Below are positions 32,904 to 42,622 of a DNA stretch of 64,000 nucleotides, one piece after another. Within the stretch, counting starts at the first letter, position 1; the number at the start of each line of letters is the position of its first letter. Below the pieces are notes generated by a model. That model had not been told where the DNA came from and did no database searches. It saw nothing but the letters and a program-made list of their open reading frames with translations. A program made the translations under genes and the position numbers. Source of the DNA: Cheiracanthium punctorium (taxonomy: Eukaryota; Arthropoda; Arachnida; Araneae; Cheiracanthiidae); NCBI GenBank assembly GCA_038373885.1, contig JAWZYV010000694.1:1-64000 (forward strand), in the 5' to 3' direction.

Positions 32904-33816
32904 TGTGGTGGTTTGTTACAGTATTGGTTAAAATTTGAGGAAAACTAAAGCCTAAGATGATCGTACAGTGGTATTATGCCGCGCATAACCTGCCTGGCAA
33001 GTACTCCTAGTATTACGCTGAAAAAATTGAAAAATGATTGACATACACCAAAACACTAAAAAAACTAAAGACTCTATGAATTGCAACTAAATACCATTTA
33101 TTCTTAGTCATTCCACTAATATTAATTAACAGACGATATTGACATAATTTTAAACTTAAACATGTCTGGGGGAGATGTGGTTTTGGAGGATAAGGGGTAT
33201 CCACAAAAGTTTTGAGACGCAAATAATAAATAGATTACTGTTAATATTCACCATTCTGATGAGGTAGCCGTCTTTACACAAGACACGATCGACGCGTGTC
33301 CTCTTGGAACCACTGTCTTTTTCTTTAGCCCTCATCTGGCCTCTGATTCCATGTTTCTTTTGAACACAACTTGATCATATTGATTCGAAGCACACACTGA
33401 TTTTTTTTTTTAAGTCCGTTCATACCTTTTTTCAAACTCTGCTCTGCTTCTTTTTTCTAGCACACTCGTTCTGTCGTCTTTTTTTCTTCTCCCACGGGGT
33501 TGATTCCTCTTTTCTTACCCCCTCTTACATCATTGGCTGGAGTTTCTGATTTTTTCGTCTCGGGGAATTAATGCATCCTCTCGTCGAATCCCATCCATGT
33601 AGGTGGATCATTCGGGACTATACCCCGCCAAATTTGCATATCATTTTCGGCCATAAATATTTTCGGCCATAAATATTTTAACGTCGACAGTTCATTGTGC
33701 TATAGTGTCCAGACTGTCCATTGCCTGGCGCCTCTTCTAATTTACGGTCTACTTGTGTGGTCTTCCCATGGGAACCGTCTCAAAATTATATTTTACTGCT
33801 GTTTCACTTCACCACA
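32904..33816 (-). repeat. 5' LTR of the internally deleted element
   Basis: 913 bp. It differs from the other LTR at only a few sites and at T-run length (for example near 33400). Would contain the promoter in the minus direction. Confidence 0.9.
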
Positions 33817-33937
33817 GTCAGCATACTGAAGTCTGCTTCGAAGGCGAATGATATTATTTTCATCTAACCCAACGGAAAAAAAATTTCAATTTGGAATTTG
33901 GAGATATTTCACGCCCGCACTTTAGTGCTTCCAGTTC

Positions 33938-34310
33938 TTACCTGAAGTGTTCTTCTTGAGTTTTTCTTATCCAGTATTCTTCTGCTGACTGTAACTCTTC
34001 GCTACTAATAGTTCCAGATCTTCTGTTTTCTTTATTCTTAAGGTTAAAGGTAAATCTTTTTACCCAGGCAGTGATGCGTAAGAATTTCGTTAAGTGCCTA
34101 AATTTTTCAATGTCAACGATTTTTTCGGTCTCGACATTTATAGTGAAAACGGTTGACTCATTCACTTCTTCACAATTTTCAATGTCCACAATTTCTTGGC
34201 TTTCTTTTGGCCAATAATCTTCACTTTCTCTCAACCACTTTGGTCCTTTCCACCACAATTCTTTATCAAGCAGATTTCGTAAACATAACCTCGAGTCAGC
34301 ACATCAGCTG
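33938..34310 (-). pseudogene. pol: BEL/Pao pol segment between RNase H and integrase
   Basis: The minus-strand frame includes ELWWKGPKWLRESEDYWP, the conserved WW-x-GP-x-WL motif of BEL/Pao polyproteins. Just upstream, NPADVLTRG, another hallmark, is readable but preceded by a TAA in frame, and a frameshift separates it from LLDKELWWKGP. Downstream it runs toward the insertion site at 33817. Confidence 0.75.
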
Positions 34311-34314
34311 GATT

Positions 34315-35934
34315 TTAAAATGAAGCATCAGTTCTTGAACGAATCTTACCCACACGATTTTGGACAAACGTTTTCAGTTTCTTAGAATTTCCTCGAATCC
34401 AATGAAGCACAATCATCGAATCTGTACAGAATCTAATTGATGCATTTGTTATATTTGAAAGGCTGTTTCTTACGTACTCATATAGTCGACTTCCAACTAC
34501 ATCTGATAGCAATTCAAGTCTTGGAAGAGTTAATTTTTGAAGTGGTGCAACTCTGGATTTGGAGCAAATTAATGATTTACGAAACTGTCCGTTATAATCT
34601 GTATACCGAATATACAGGACTGCACCGTACGCTCGCTTGCTCGAGTAGACGAAACAATGAAATTCAAAATTTTCATTTTCGTTAGCGTCCTTGAGGTAAA
34701 ATCTGGGTATTTCTAATTCCTTTAAATCTTCTAATTCATCACACCATTTGTTCCATTCTTTCGTTATATCAATTGGTAGAGGATCATCCCATTTAAATAT
34801 TTGATCCCAAATATCCTGAAGAAGAATTTTTGGTCTCACAGTAAAGGGAGTAATAAAGCCAATGGGGTCATTTAACTTTGAGGCAATTTTTAAAAGTAAT
34901 CATTTAGTTAACAGATTAAATTTGCTATTAAATTTAAGAAATTCAGTAGCTAATTTTAACGTATCATCATCTGAATTTCAGAGGTAACCTAAAACTTTCG
35001 AAGTTTCCCTTAAAGATTCCTTACAGTTTTTAGTCTGATCCAGCTTTATTTGAAGACAATCCGAATTGGTTTTCCATTTACGAATATTAAATCCACTTTC
35101 GTGTAAAATTTCTTTTATTTGTCGGTAAATTTCAAAACACTGATTTTCATTTTCTAATCCAGAAATCTAATCGTCAACGTATAATTGGGAATTTAAAATA
35201 CGATATGCTAACGGATGTTTATGTTCGTACTTTCTTATGTGATGTTTGAGAGTTGCAGCCAACAAAAAAGGACTTGGAGTAGCTCCAAATAAAACACGAG
35301 TCATTCTAAAAATGGTAGTCTTCAAACTCGCATTCCTTTCATACTCATTCTCGAGCCATAAAAACTTAACCGCATCTCTATCATTTTCATCTAACAATAT
35401 CTGCAAGAACGCTTGCTCTATATCAGCAGTTAACGCGATTGGTTTGTTTCTAAAATCTATAAGTAATTTTAGTGAGTCAGGATTCAAATTCGGTCCGGAA
35501 TACAAACAATCATTTAATGATAATTCATTTTGCGAGTGTGATGAGGCGTCAAAATCTACTCTTAGCTTCGTTGTAATTTTATCATCACGAATAACGGCCT
35601 GATGAGGCATATAATATTCTCTATCGATATTCCTTTTCTCCTTTTCTTTAAATTCTACAGGTTCGATTATACCCTCGCAAATCTGTTTCGATAATACATC
35701 CCTATACCGCTGGTAAAATTCCTTATCTCTATCAAATCTTTTAACTAGTTTTCCTAAGCGGCATTTTGCGATTTCATAATTATTTTCTAATTTCCCCGCA
35801 TCCTCCTTCCACGGTAGTTTAACCTTGTATCTGTTGTTCTGAAATTTTATATTTTTCTCAAAATCCTTTAAGACAACTTCTTCGTCATTATTGGATAAAT
35901 CCCTTTTTTCGCTTTCAATGCCTATTACATCCAA
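34315..35934 (-). pseudogene. pol: BEL/Pao reverse transcriptase and RNase H
   Basis: One reading frame interrupted by stops. The part 35934-35167 contains the BEL-type palm: LNDCLYSGPNLNPDSLKLL, ALTADIEQAFLQI (catalytic D), FGATPSPFLLAATL and YVDD. A TAG follows YVDD immediately (about 35164-35166) where the family usually has L or I. A TGA replaces a conserved tryptophan in GYLWNS context (about 34980) and another TGA lies near 34902. The part 34839-34315 has the RNase H-like region with FVYSSKRAYGAVLYIR, LTLPRLELL and CTDSMIVLHWI. All three stops can be explained by single transitions, so this is point-mutation decay with the frame otherwise preserved. Confidence 0.85.
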
Positions 35935-36003
35935 CTTCTAAAAATTTTGTAAAATCAGATCGAAATTTTCTTCTCGCGAAGAATCTACAACTACCTTCAT
36001 TGT

Positions 36004-36651
36004 TTACGCGCTCCTCTCAGTATCAATTTTATTTTCTAAATCAGAAGAACCGCTCAAAACCCATCCGAAAAGACTATCCATTGCAACAACAGAAGAATTC
36101 GGTATCCTACATATTTCACCGGAGACGATACTCCAGTAATGTTCGGCGCCTATCAGAAGTCTGACTGGGGGGGAATCAAGGATTTGGGAATGCTCATTTT
36201 CACTTCGCACCAGCTGATCCGATGATTCATCTGCCAGTGAAAATTTGTTTATGCCACAATGTTCTTTTATTTCTTGCTCTGGCTGATAAATTATTGCACT
36301 ACTTATCTTGTCGGTAGCTAAAGATTCTATCTTTTTTGAGGGATCACGAACGTTTCTCAAATTTCCTAGAACGCGGTTTATAATTTCCTTCTGGTGTTTT
36401 TTGGAACCAAAGGGATATATTTTTATAGTTTCTTTTCCTATTATTTTTAATTTTAATTCATTAACAAGTTCCGATTCAATAAATGATCCTTGACTCCCCA
36501 AATCTAATAATAACCTCATTTCGGCTGGTTTAAGCTTATTTTCTACAAATACTAATGCAGTTTGAAGTAAAATAATCTGTGTTCGGATTTCGATCTCCGG
36601 TAACGAAGGACACAATCGTTCACTCTGGGGAATTTCTGCTTTTGGTTCCAA
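36004..36651 (-). pseudogene. pol: BEL/Pao aspartic protease region (DUF1758-like)
   Basis: The 215-residue minus-strand frame contains MRLLLDLGSQGSFIESELV, then RLLIGAEHYWSIVSGEI and SLFGWVLSG, the order of the BEL/Pao retropepsin (A17/DUF1758-type) region. The active-site triplet is DLG (leucine codon at 36499-36501) where the family has D-[ST]-G. TCG to TTG is a single-base change, so the enzyme is likely inactivated. It is preceded by the zinc-knuckle region and followed by reverse transcriptase in a different frame. Confidence 0.75.
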
Positions 36652-37953
36652 ACGTTTTTCGCAAATATTTTGATTATGTTTTTTGTGACAGAATTACATG
36701 CGGGTTTCTTAACACATCGATTTACAGCGTGAAATTTTTGTAAACAATTAAAGCACCTTACTTGACGTAATAGACTTTGTTTTTTATCAGAAATACTTAA
36801 TTTACATTCATTACTTTCATGACGATCATCGCTACAGAATATACATTTATTTTCATTACTAACTACATTAAAGGCAGCAGCAGTCGGATTCTTAGCGTAT
36901 TTTAGTTTTGAAAAATTATTTTGTCCCAATCTAGTTAAATCCCTTTCATTTCTATTTTTAGAACTGTCCTGAAAGTAATGAGACTCCTTTTTCTGAAACA
37001 AAAATGTTCATTCTCTAATTTCAAATTAGAGAATCGGTTTTTCAATTCGGTTTTCAAATATTCTAACAATTGCGTTACATTCCATGAGTCTGTTTCGTTT
37101 TTATATTCGCGGTTGTAGTTCAAAATTAAGCAATCGGGAATTAATTTAGTTATGATAGGAAAAAGTAAATTACCGTAACTGTCTAGCTCAATGCCAAGCG
37201 ATTCTAAACTACGTATTCGAATTTCACATGTATCGTACAATTCGCGCAGGTCTTTTATATTTGATGCATTACGAATAGGTGACAAATTTAATAAATTATT
37301 TATGTGAGACCTAATCAAAATTTCCTTTTTGCCATATCGGTCTTCAAGAATTTTAACAGCAATATCGTAATTTTTGTTCGACAACGATAATCCCTGTATC
37401 GCGATTTGAGCTTTTGATTTCAACAAACTTTTCAAGTATGTAAATTTATCTATTTTATTAAGAATTTGATTATCGTGTATCGAGTTTTTAAACTGAGACC
37501 AAAATTCTTGAAAATTCTCAGGATTACCGTCAAACTTTTCCATGTTAATTTTGGGTAACTTAACCTTAATTGGAACGTTTGAATTCTGAGATGTGTCGCT
37601 ATTAATTGTATGTGAGATATCGGCGCTAGCATTTTTTGTTTCTTGATTCGTTCATTTTTTTAGAACTTTTTCAATTTTAATTTTATACATGATAATTTTA
37701 TCTCTATATTCTTGAGCTGCTTCAACTTCAGCTGGGATTTGTTTACAGTTTTCGATTTCATCTATGACTAACTTATCGAGCTCAATTATCTGTTTTTCTT
37801 TTTCGGACAACTGAGCAAGAGTAATTTTCTAAATATTCCACATCTAATTTTCCTAAGGCTTCGTCGATTTTAGGTGTAAGTTTTGTGAAGCTTGTTCTCA
37901 AGCCACCTCTTTGTGTTTTCAATTTATTCGTCGCTTCTGAGTTTTGACGTCAT
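36552..37953 (-). pseudogene. gag: BEL/Pao Gag with zinc knuckles
   Basis: Likely starts at ATG 37953 (MTSKLRSDE, interrupted soon by a stop). The segment 37650-37900 is charged and coiled-coil-like but frame-broken. 37632-36935 is the conserved DUF1759-type core (LPKINMEKFDGNPENFQEFW, then KFTYLKSLLKSKAQIAIQGL). 37001-36552, in a different frame, holds cysteine-rich knuckles CIFCSDDRHESNEC and CFNCLQKFHAVNRC. The structural protein would assemble the cytoplasmic particle. At least two frameshifts separate the pieces. Confidence 0.8.
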
Positions 37954-37999
37954 TTTTTTTCACTTAACAATTACAAACAATCAGCAGGGAAAATTGAGG

Positions 38000-38013
38000 G
38001 TTTAGCGGCACCA
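38000..38013 (-). promoter_or_regulatory. Primer-binding-like site of the BEL element
   Basis: The minus strand reads TGGTGCCGCTAAA a few bases inside the LTR. TGGTGCCG resembles the complement of a tRNA 3' end and recurs beside the LTR of the inserted element at 32892-32899. Confidence 0.5.
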
Positions 38014-38021
38014 TGAAACAA

Positions 38022-38352
38022 TGTTATACTGTATTTCTTTCAAATTTTAATTCCGATATAGGTCAAGGAATACAGTTCATAAAAAAATCTGTCCTACCTG
38101 CCCTGGTAGCTTTTCTTCTTGTTTCCCGCTGTGTTTACCTGTTTCAGTGAATCCAAGCTAAAAGACGAATACAATTTATTTCTGAGTTAATATAACACAT
38201 GTTACACAAAATTAACAAAAGACATTTAGATTCTGTTATCAGAGGGGGAAAACCCCTTTTTCTCGACTGTTTACATCGAAGCCTTCGCTGCATCTGAATA
38301 GCAAAAAGGGTTAGAGTTCAAAAGCGCCCTCCTCTGGCGCAGGGGAAAGTCA
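38022..38352 (-). repeat. Probable 5' LTR of the BEL element
   Basis: Bounded inside by TAACA next to the primer-binding-like site. The outer edge is set where similarity to compound repeat copy c resumes; the minus strand there begins TGACTTTCCCC. No partner LTR is present in the window, so the outer boundary is an estimate. Confidence 0.5.
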
Positions 38353-38354
38353 AT

Positions 38355-40243
38355 CTGCTTCAAGGAGTCTTAGTTCTATGGTTTCAGTTATGCACATCTT
38401 TGAGAGTTGTGCTATGGCAAAATTACGCGAGCGCTTTCCGCCAACGAGGCACACTGCCTCCGTCGGAGGGCATTTTAAGATGTTTTAACGCGTATTCACG
38501 TTGCATTTGGAGAACACAGACAAAAACTCCAGACCGTTATATAAACAGCCACGTGATAGGCCAAAACGCTGCACCTTCACACTTCCGCCGTCTACCATTT
38601 TCAGTGCCTTATCCACTCGGCTACTGTGGGGCGACGCACAGCTTTCAATAACAGTACACAAAGCAAACCATTCCATTGTTGGCCGAAATATTCAGTAGTT
38701 TACACAACAATGCAGAACTTTGTATAGACGAATTAAGTATATCAGAATGACCACCAGGCAGCGATGTCATAAAAACACCTGTCTTCATATCTTCCCCGTG
38801 CTCGATTGTCGAGGAAATTACTAAGTTCTGCACAATCTAGTGTCAGTGCAGTAACCAATAAATGAAAAATAAGTTGAAAATCCCATATAAAAATGTTTCT
38901 GCATTGACATCCAATTAGCAAAAATTCAAAATTTCGGTACAAAACAGGAGAGAACCGTCCAATTTCCCACAAAAATGCTTTATACGTTGAAATCCAATTA
39001 ATTAAAATTCAAAATTTGAGGGGAAATACCCTTGGCTGCGTCCCTCGTGGATGATAAAGTCCTGGATAAAAGCCCGTTGGAAGGGATTGGATGATTGGTG
39101 ACTAAACATGGCTGTATTGGTGGTACAATTTTTTTTAAGAAGAATCTCCACCATGCACCTATGCAAAGAGGTTACGACTGAAAAAATACGAGATTTCCAA
39201 GCTGATTATTTTTCTAAGTATATTAAGCTATCGTGAAGTATTACATATTTGCCGAACAAAAGTGAAATACCATTTGGCAGCAAAAATTTTTAACTGCAAT
39301 CGTACATTTGGTTTTTAAATGCTGCAAACCCGTAAGAACACGGAAAGTGAAGCAGCACTGGCTTGGCCAGTCCTTGGTCGGCTGGACAACTGTGGAACCG
39401 TGTACGGTAATGGGAGCTGGTGCACGTAAAATATCTTTTCTTGGCTCCAATGTTCTCCAGATTCAAACGATACCTCTGGGGCGCCGATTTCAGGTGCTAG
39501 GTCTTCCATCTGGAACTGGTTCAAAATAAGGAGACCACCCATAGGGGGCAACGTCATTCTGCCTCATAGGCGCTGACATAATGAACTGACTAACATCTAA
39601 GACTCTTGTTGTTGTCAAGCCTCAAGTACTGGTAACACTGGAAAGTATACTGGAGAGAATAAAAAAAGGAAAAGTTATATACGATACGTACGATTTTAAA
39701 ATGTGTCCTTTTGTATTTTTACAACTCTTGTGCAACGAAGCATAAAAAAGGCAAAGCGCAACAAAATGAACAAAACTATAAACTTTCATTTTTGAAATTG
39801 GCAAATGAATCGCAGTTTTAAAATCAAACACTGGAAGTTCAAACAATTTAAAGGGAGCTTGTTTGAAAAAAATACTTAAGCAGACATCCTTTAGCCCCCT
39901 TTCTTCTCTCTTCCGTCGAAATCAGGGGCTGAGCTTTTTTCCCTTGTTTCTTGTGCCCGCGATATTTCACGGCTGACCTTAAAGGTATGCGCCATTAAGA
40001 TTAGAGCATTTCAGTTCTTTTGCTGAAATTTTTTTTATCTGATTTTACGTAACATATGACAGTCTCTAACTATTCTGAATTGAACAGGAGGCGATTTCTT
40101 TCTTTCTTTCCTTTATTTAAATTGATAGTAGCACTACTTAAACATGTGTAATTGTGATATGCATTTTTCAATCTCAAAGACAATTTACTAATATTGATTT
40201 ATGTCATGAAATAAGTGCAACAAAATTCCCGTTTTGTATTTAA
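38355..40243 (+). repeat. 3.3-kb body, compound repeat copy c (left of the Helitron-like insert)
   Basis: Aligns with the other copies from TTCTATGGTTTCAGTTATGC onward. It includes the SINE-like segment (about 38440-38630), the empty Tc1 site (39211-39225), and the GGCTGGACAACTGTGGAACC and GCAAAGCGCAACAAAATGAA landmarks. It is the most diverged copy at its right end. Confidence 0.75.
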
Positions 40244-40686
40244 CTAGGGGCCAAGGCCCCCAGACTAGCTACGCTCGCTTTTCGTGTGAGGCATTCGGCC
40301 CCTAATCAGGCTTATTCGTAAAAAAGACATAATTTCAACAGACAAAACCCGAAGATTGGATCAGATAGGATGTTACTGAGCTACACATTGCTTCGTTCTT
40401 GAATCTTCATTGGTACATAAAAATTTAAACTTCACACTAATGTAGATGCCAAATGTGGCTAATTTTATGCCAAATCTGGCAACCATTCGGTTTATTTTTT
40501 CATTTTTTTATTAATATCTTCTAAAATAAATCGATTTTCGAAATTAAAATCGGCTTAGCAGGTTCCTCGGAATTTTTCGAATCTGTGGGAACCTTAGTCG
40601 AAACTCAAATCCCTACGGTTTAGGAGGAGATCGGTCAACAAGCTTTGACAGCGCCAGCGGCCTTTACTTTTTTTAGAATAGAGAGA
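40244..40686 (-). mobile_element. Helitron-like non-autonomous insert, copy 2
   Basis: On the minus strand it starts TCTCTCTATTCTAAAAAAAG and ends with a GGGGCC-TT-GGCCCC hairpin followed by CTAG and then host T. TC at the 5' end and hairpin-CTAG at the 3' end are Helitron hallmarks, although the hairpin here abuts CTAG instead of lying about 10 bases upstream. The other body copies lack it: host sequence TGCATTTAA is separated from ATATATTTTTAC only here. Part of it recurs at 13351-13590. Confidence 0.5.
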
Positions 40687-40970
40687 AACATATATTTTTA
40701 CTTTTTAATTGATATGGAAAACACACATTCGGTCACAATGTAATCCTAAATGTTAACTTTTCCCTAGATATATATTTAATTACTTTTGTTTCCTGGTAAA
40801 AAAATATCCAAAACCTTTAAATGAATACGTATATTGTACATATGTAAAATTCTCTCCCTAGAAAGCAAGAATTCCATTATTTGGAACTGTGTACGTATTC
40901 AGAATAAATTTAACATATTATAAGCATCATTTTCAAAAGATTCTGAATTGTATTTAAATACATGTTTTTC
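40687..40970 (+). repeat. Right end of compound repeat copy c
   Basis: ATATTTTTACTTTTTAATTG, ACACACATTCGG and CCAAAACCTTTAAATGAATA match the other copies. Similarity fades by about 40970. Confidence 0.55.
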
Positions 40971-42280
40971 CCTCAGCATTTTTTCCTCAATTTTTCCCAT
41001 TTTTTTTTTACCTCAACCAAACCATTCAGTTAAATTTCTAATAATTAAGGTTAAATAATTATTTATTTCATTTCGGCATGACTATTGTTACAAAAGTGTA
41101 ATGCTGTTTTTCCGCATTATTCTTTGCGGATAGAAACAGTGTATTACGAGCATTATTGCAGTGAAAATGACTATGCTAACCCTTGATCTTGGTGACAAAC
41201 TTGGCGGATTCTAATCGCAGAAATCTAATTTAATAGATTCCGTCTTCTATACTGTTTCACTGTCGAGTTAGTATGTGATAGAATGGGGATATTGAGAGTA
41301 CAGCGAAACGGCTAACTTTGAGATTTGAATAGTGTTATTGCTGTGCTAGTTAATAATTTTCCGTTATCTGTGTTCCTAAATTCTGAATTTTTCTGAGATA
41401 TTAGTGCCTTGATTCGTCGAATAAAGTGATATTTTCGCACTTCGGGCTTATTTAGTTATTTTAACATACACCTACTAAGAGATTTTTGTAACACTTTTCA
41501 TAAAAAGGGATGAACAGCATATTGCAGCTAAGTCGCATGAGATCACTGGCACCAACATTGATATATGTACAAGATTTTATTCAAGAACGGACAACAGATT
41601 TAATTCGAAAGTATACCTTAGGTGGCACTTTTGATAGAAATGATTCAATTTAAGTGTGCAATTCTTGTCCACACTTTACATTGGTGAGAAGACTTCCATA
41701 TTGCACTATATTTTCCTGTGCTTGTTTTCCAGTTGTCACTCTTCTGCTCGTGTAAAAGGTGGATTTTTTATCGAGTTGGTGAAAGTTGAGAGTTTTTGTT
41801 TTACCGAAAATTATCAATTTTTTGTCAGTCAAACCGAAAGTAGAGACTCTTTTTAACCTTGATGGAAAGTGTTAAAAACCATGAAATGCCGTTTAACAGG
41901 AAGTTCTAATAAGGAATAATGGCTAAATTAAAATCTTCGGGAACAGTTCATTTAGAAACTATTTAGTATAATATCTTGAAATTTGGTTAATAGGAAAGAA
42001 AATGATCATTTAATAAAATGACATAATTTTTTTAAAAAAAGATAGCTTCTTATGCAGTTTATTTTGCAATTGAAATCCTTCAGTCACTTGTAACACACTG
42101 GCGACATCTTGTGGACGAGACATTGGCACCGCTATTTCAAAGAAAATAAAATGTATCTTTTCAGTTATCACATTATATTAAAAGACCCTTTTCATAAATA
42201 TTAACCAAATTTCAAGATTTTAAACAAAATATTTGTTAAATAAACTGGTCTGGATAATTGTAAAATAGAGGGTAAAGGGG
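40971..42280. other. No recognised feature
   Basis: About 1.3 kb not shared with other parts of the window and with no recognised coding sequence. It leads up to the candidate exon at 42318 and is one of the few non-repetitive stretches in the right half of the window. Confidence 0.45.
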
Positions 42281-42622
42281 ATGTTCTATGAACACTTTAT
42301 CGCTATCTTTCCCCGCAGCTGTACTGTTACCGGCACGTTTGCGGAGCACCTTCCGGTGTGGAAAAACAGTGAAATGTCTTCAATGTGTACAGAACTCAAA
42401 AGACTCCTTGACAGAATTTATCAGACCCAGGAAAAATTTGAGACCACCCCAGAGGCTCATTTATTAATTAAAAAAAATCGCCATTTATTAAAAATGACTC
42501 TTTTCGTCCAATACATTTTCCTTAATACGTTTACGTGTCGTGAAACCACTTTTTTGCAAGGCTTTCGGTGCTTCTCGCAAAAAGATATATATTTAAACGA
42601 ACCCAGCACTGAAAAGGTGTAG
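42281..42622 (+). CDS. Unrecognised 113-codon frame; possible host exon
   Basis: I do not recognise this protein. From ATG 42374 it reads MSSMCTELKRLLDRIYQTQE and continues charged and helix-like (KFETTPEAHLLIKKNRHLLK) before becoming F/L-rich. A good-looking splice acceptor, TATCTTTCCCCGCAG, ends at 42318. Its last eight codons plus stop (GAACCCAGCACT onward, 42599-42622) lie inside the first unit of the tandem array and recur at every unit junction. It could be a real exon, an exon relic, or chance. No splice donor I trust follows. Low confidence as a gene. Confidence 0.2.
   Translation: MFYEHFIAIFPRSCTVTGTFAEHLPVWKNSEMSSMCTELKRLLDRIYQTQEKFETTPEAHLLIKKNRHLLKMTLFVQYIFLNTFTCRETTFLQGFRCFSQKDIYLNEPSTEKV

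Larger units (their letters stand above)
27972..33816 (-). mobile_element. LTR retrotransposon, internally deleted, inserted in the BEL element
   Basis: Two near-identical LTRs (27972-28883 and 32904-33816) begin TGTGGTGGTTTG and end TTCACCACA, and the element is flanked by perfect 5-bp repeats GTCAG (27967-27971 and 33817-33821). The sense strand is minus: a primer-binding-like TGGTGCCG lies next to the right LTR (32892-32899) and a polypurine tract CGGGGGAGAGA lies next to the left LTR (28884-28894). The internal region of about 4 kb is much shorter than an autonomous element. A gag-like start is joined directly to the integrase core, so protease, reverse transcriptase and RNase H are missing. 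The integrase type suggests Gypsy. It splits the BEL integrase. Confidence 0.85.
33817..38352 (-). mobile_element. BEL/Pao retrotransposon, 5' part (LTR to integrase start), degenerate
   Basis: Reading right to left: LTR (about 38022-38352), primer-binding-like TGGTGCCG (38006-38013), Gag (from 37953), zinc knuckles, protease, reverse transcriptase, RNase H, and the region before integrase. The rest of the integrase is at 27246-27971 on the far side of the inserted LTR retrotransposon. Many in-frame stops and at least one frameshift show it is dead. It is wedged between compound repeat copies b and c. Confidence 0.85.
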
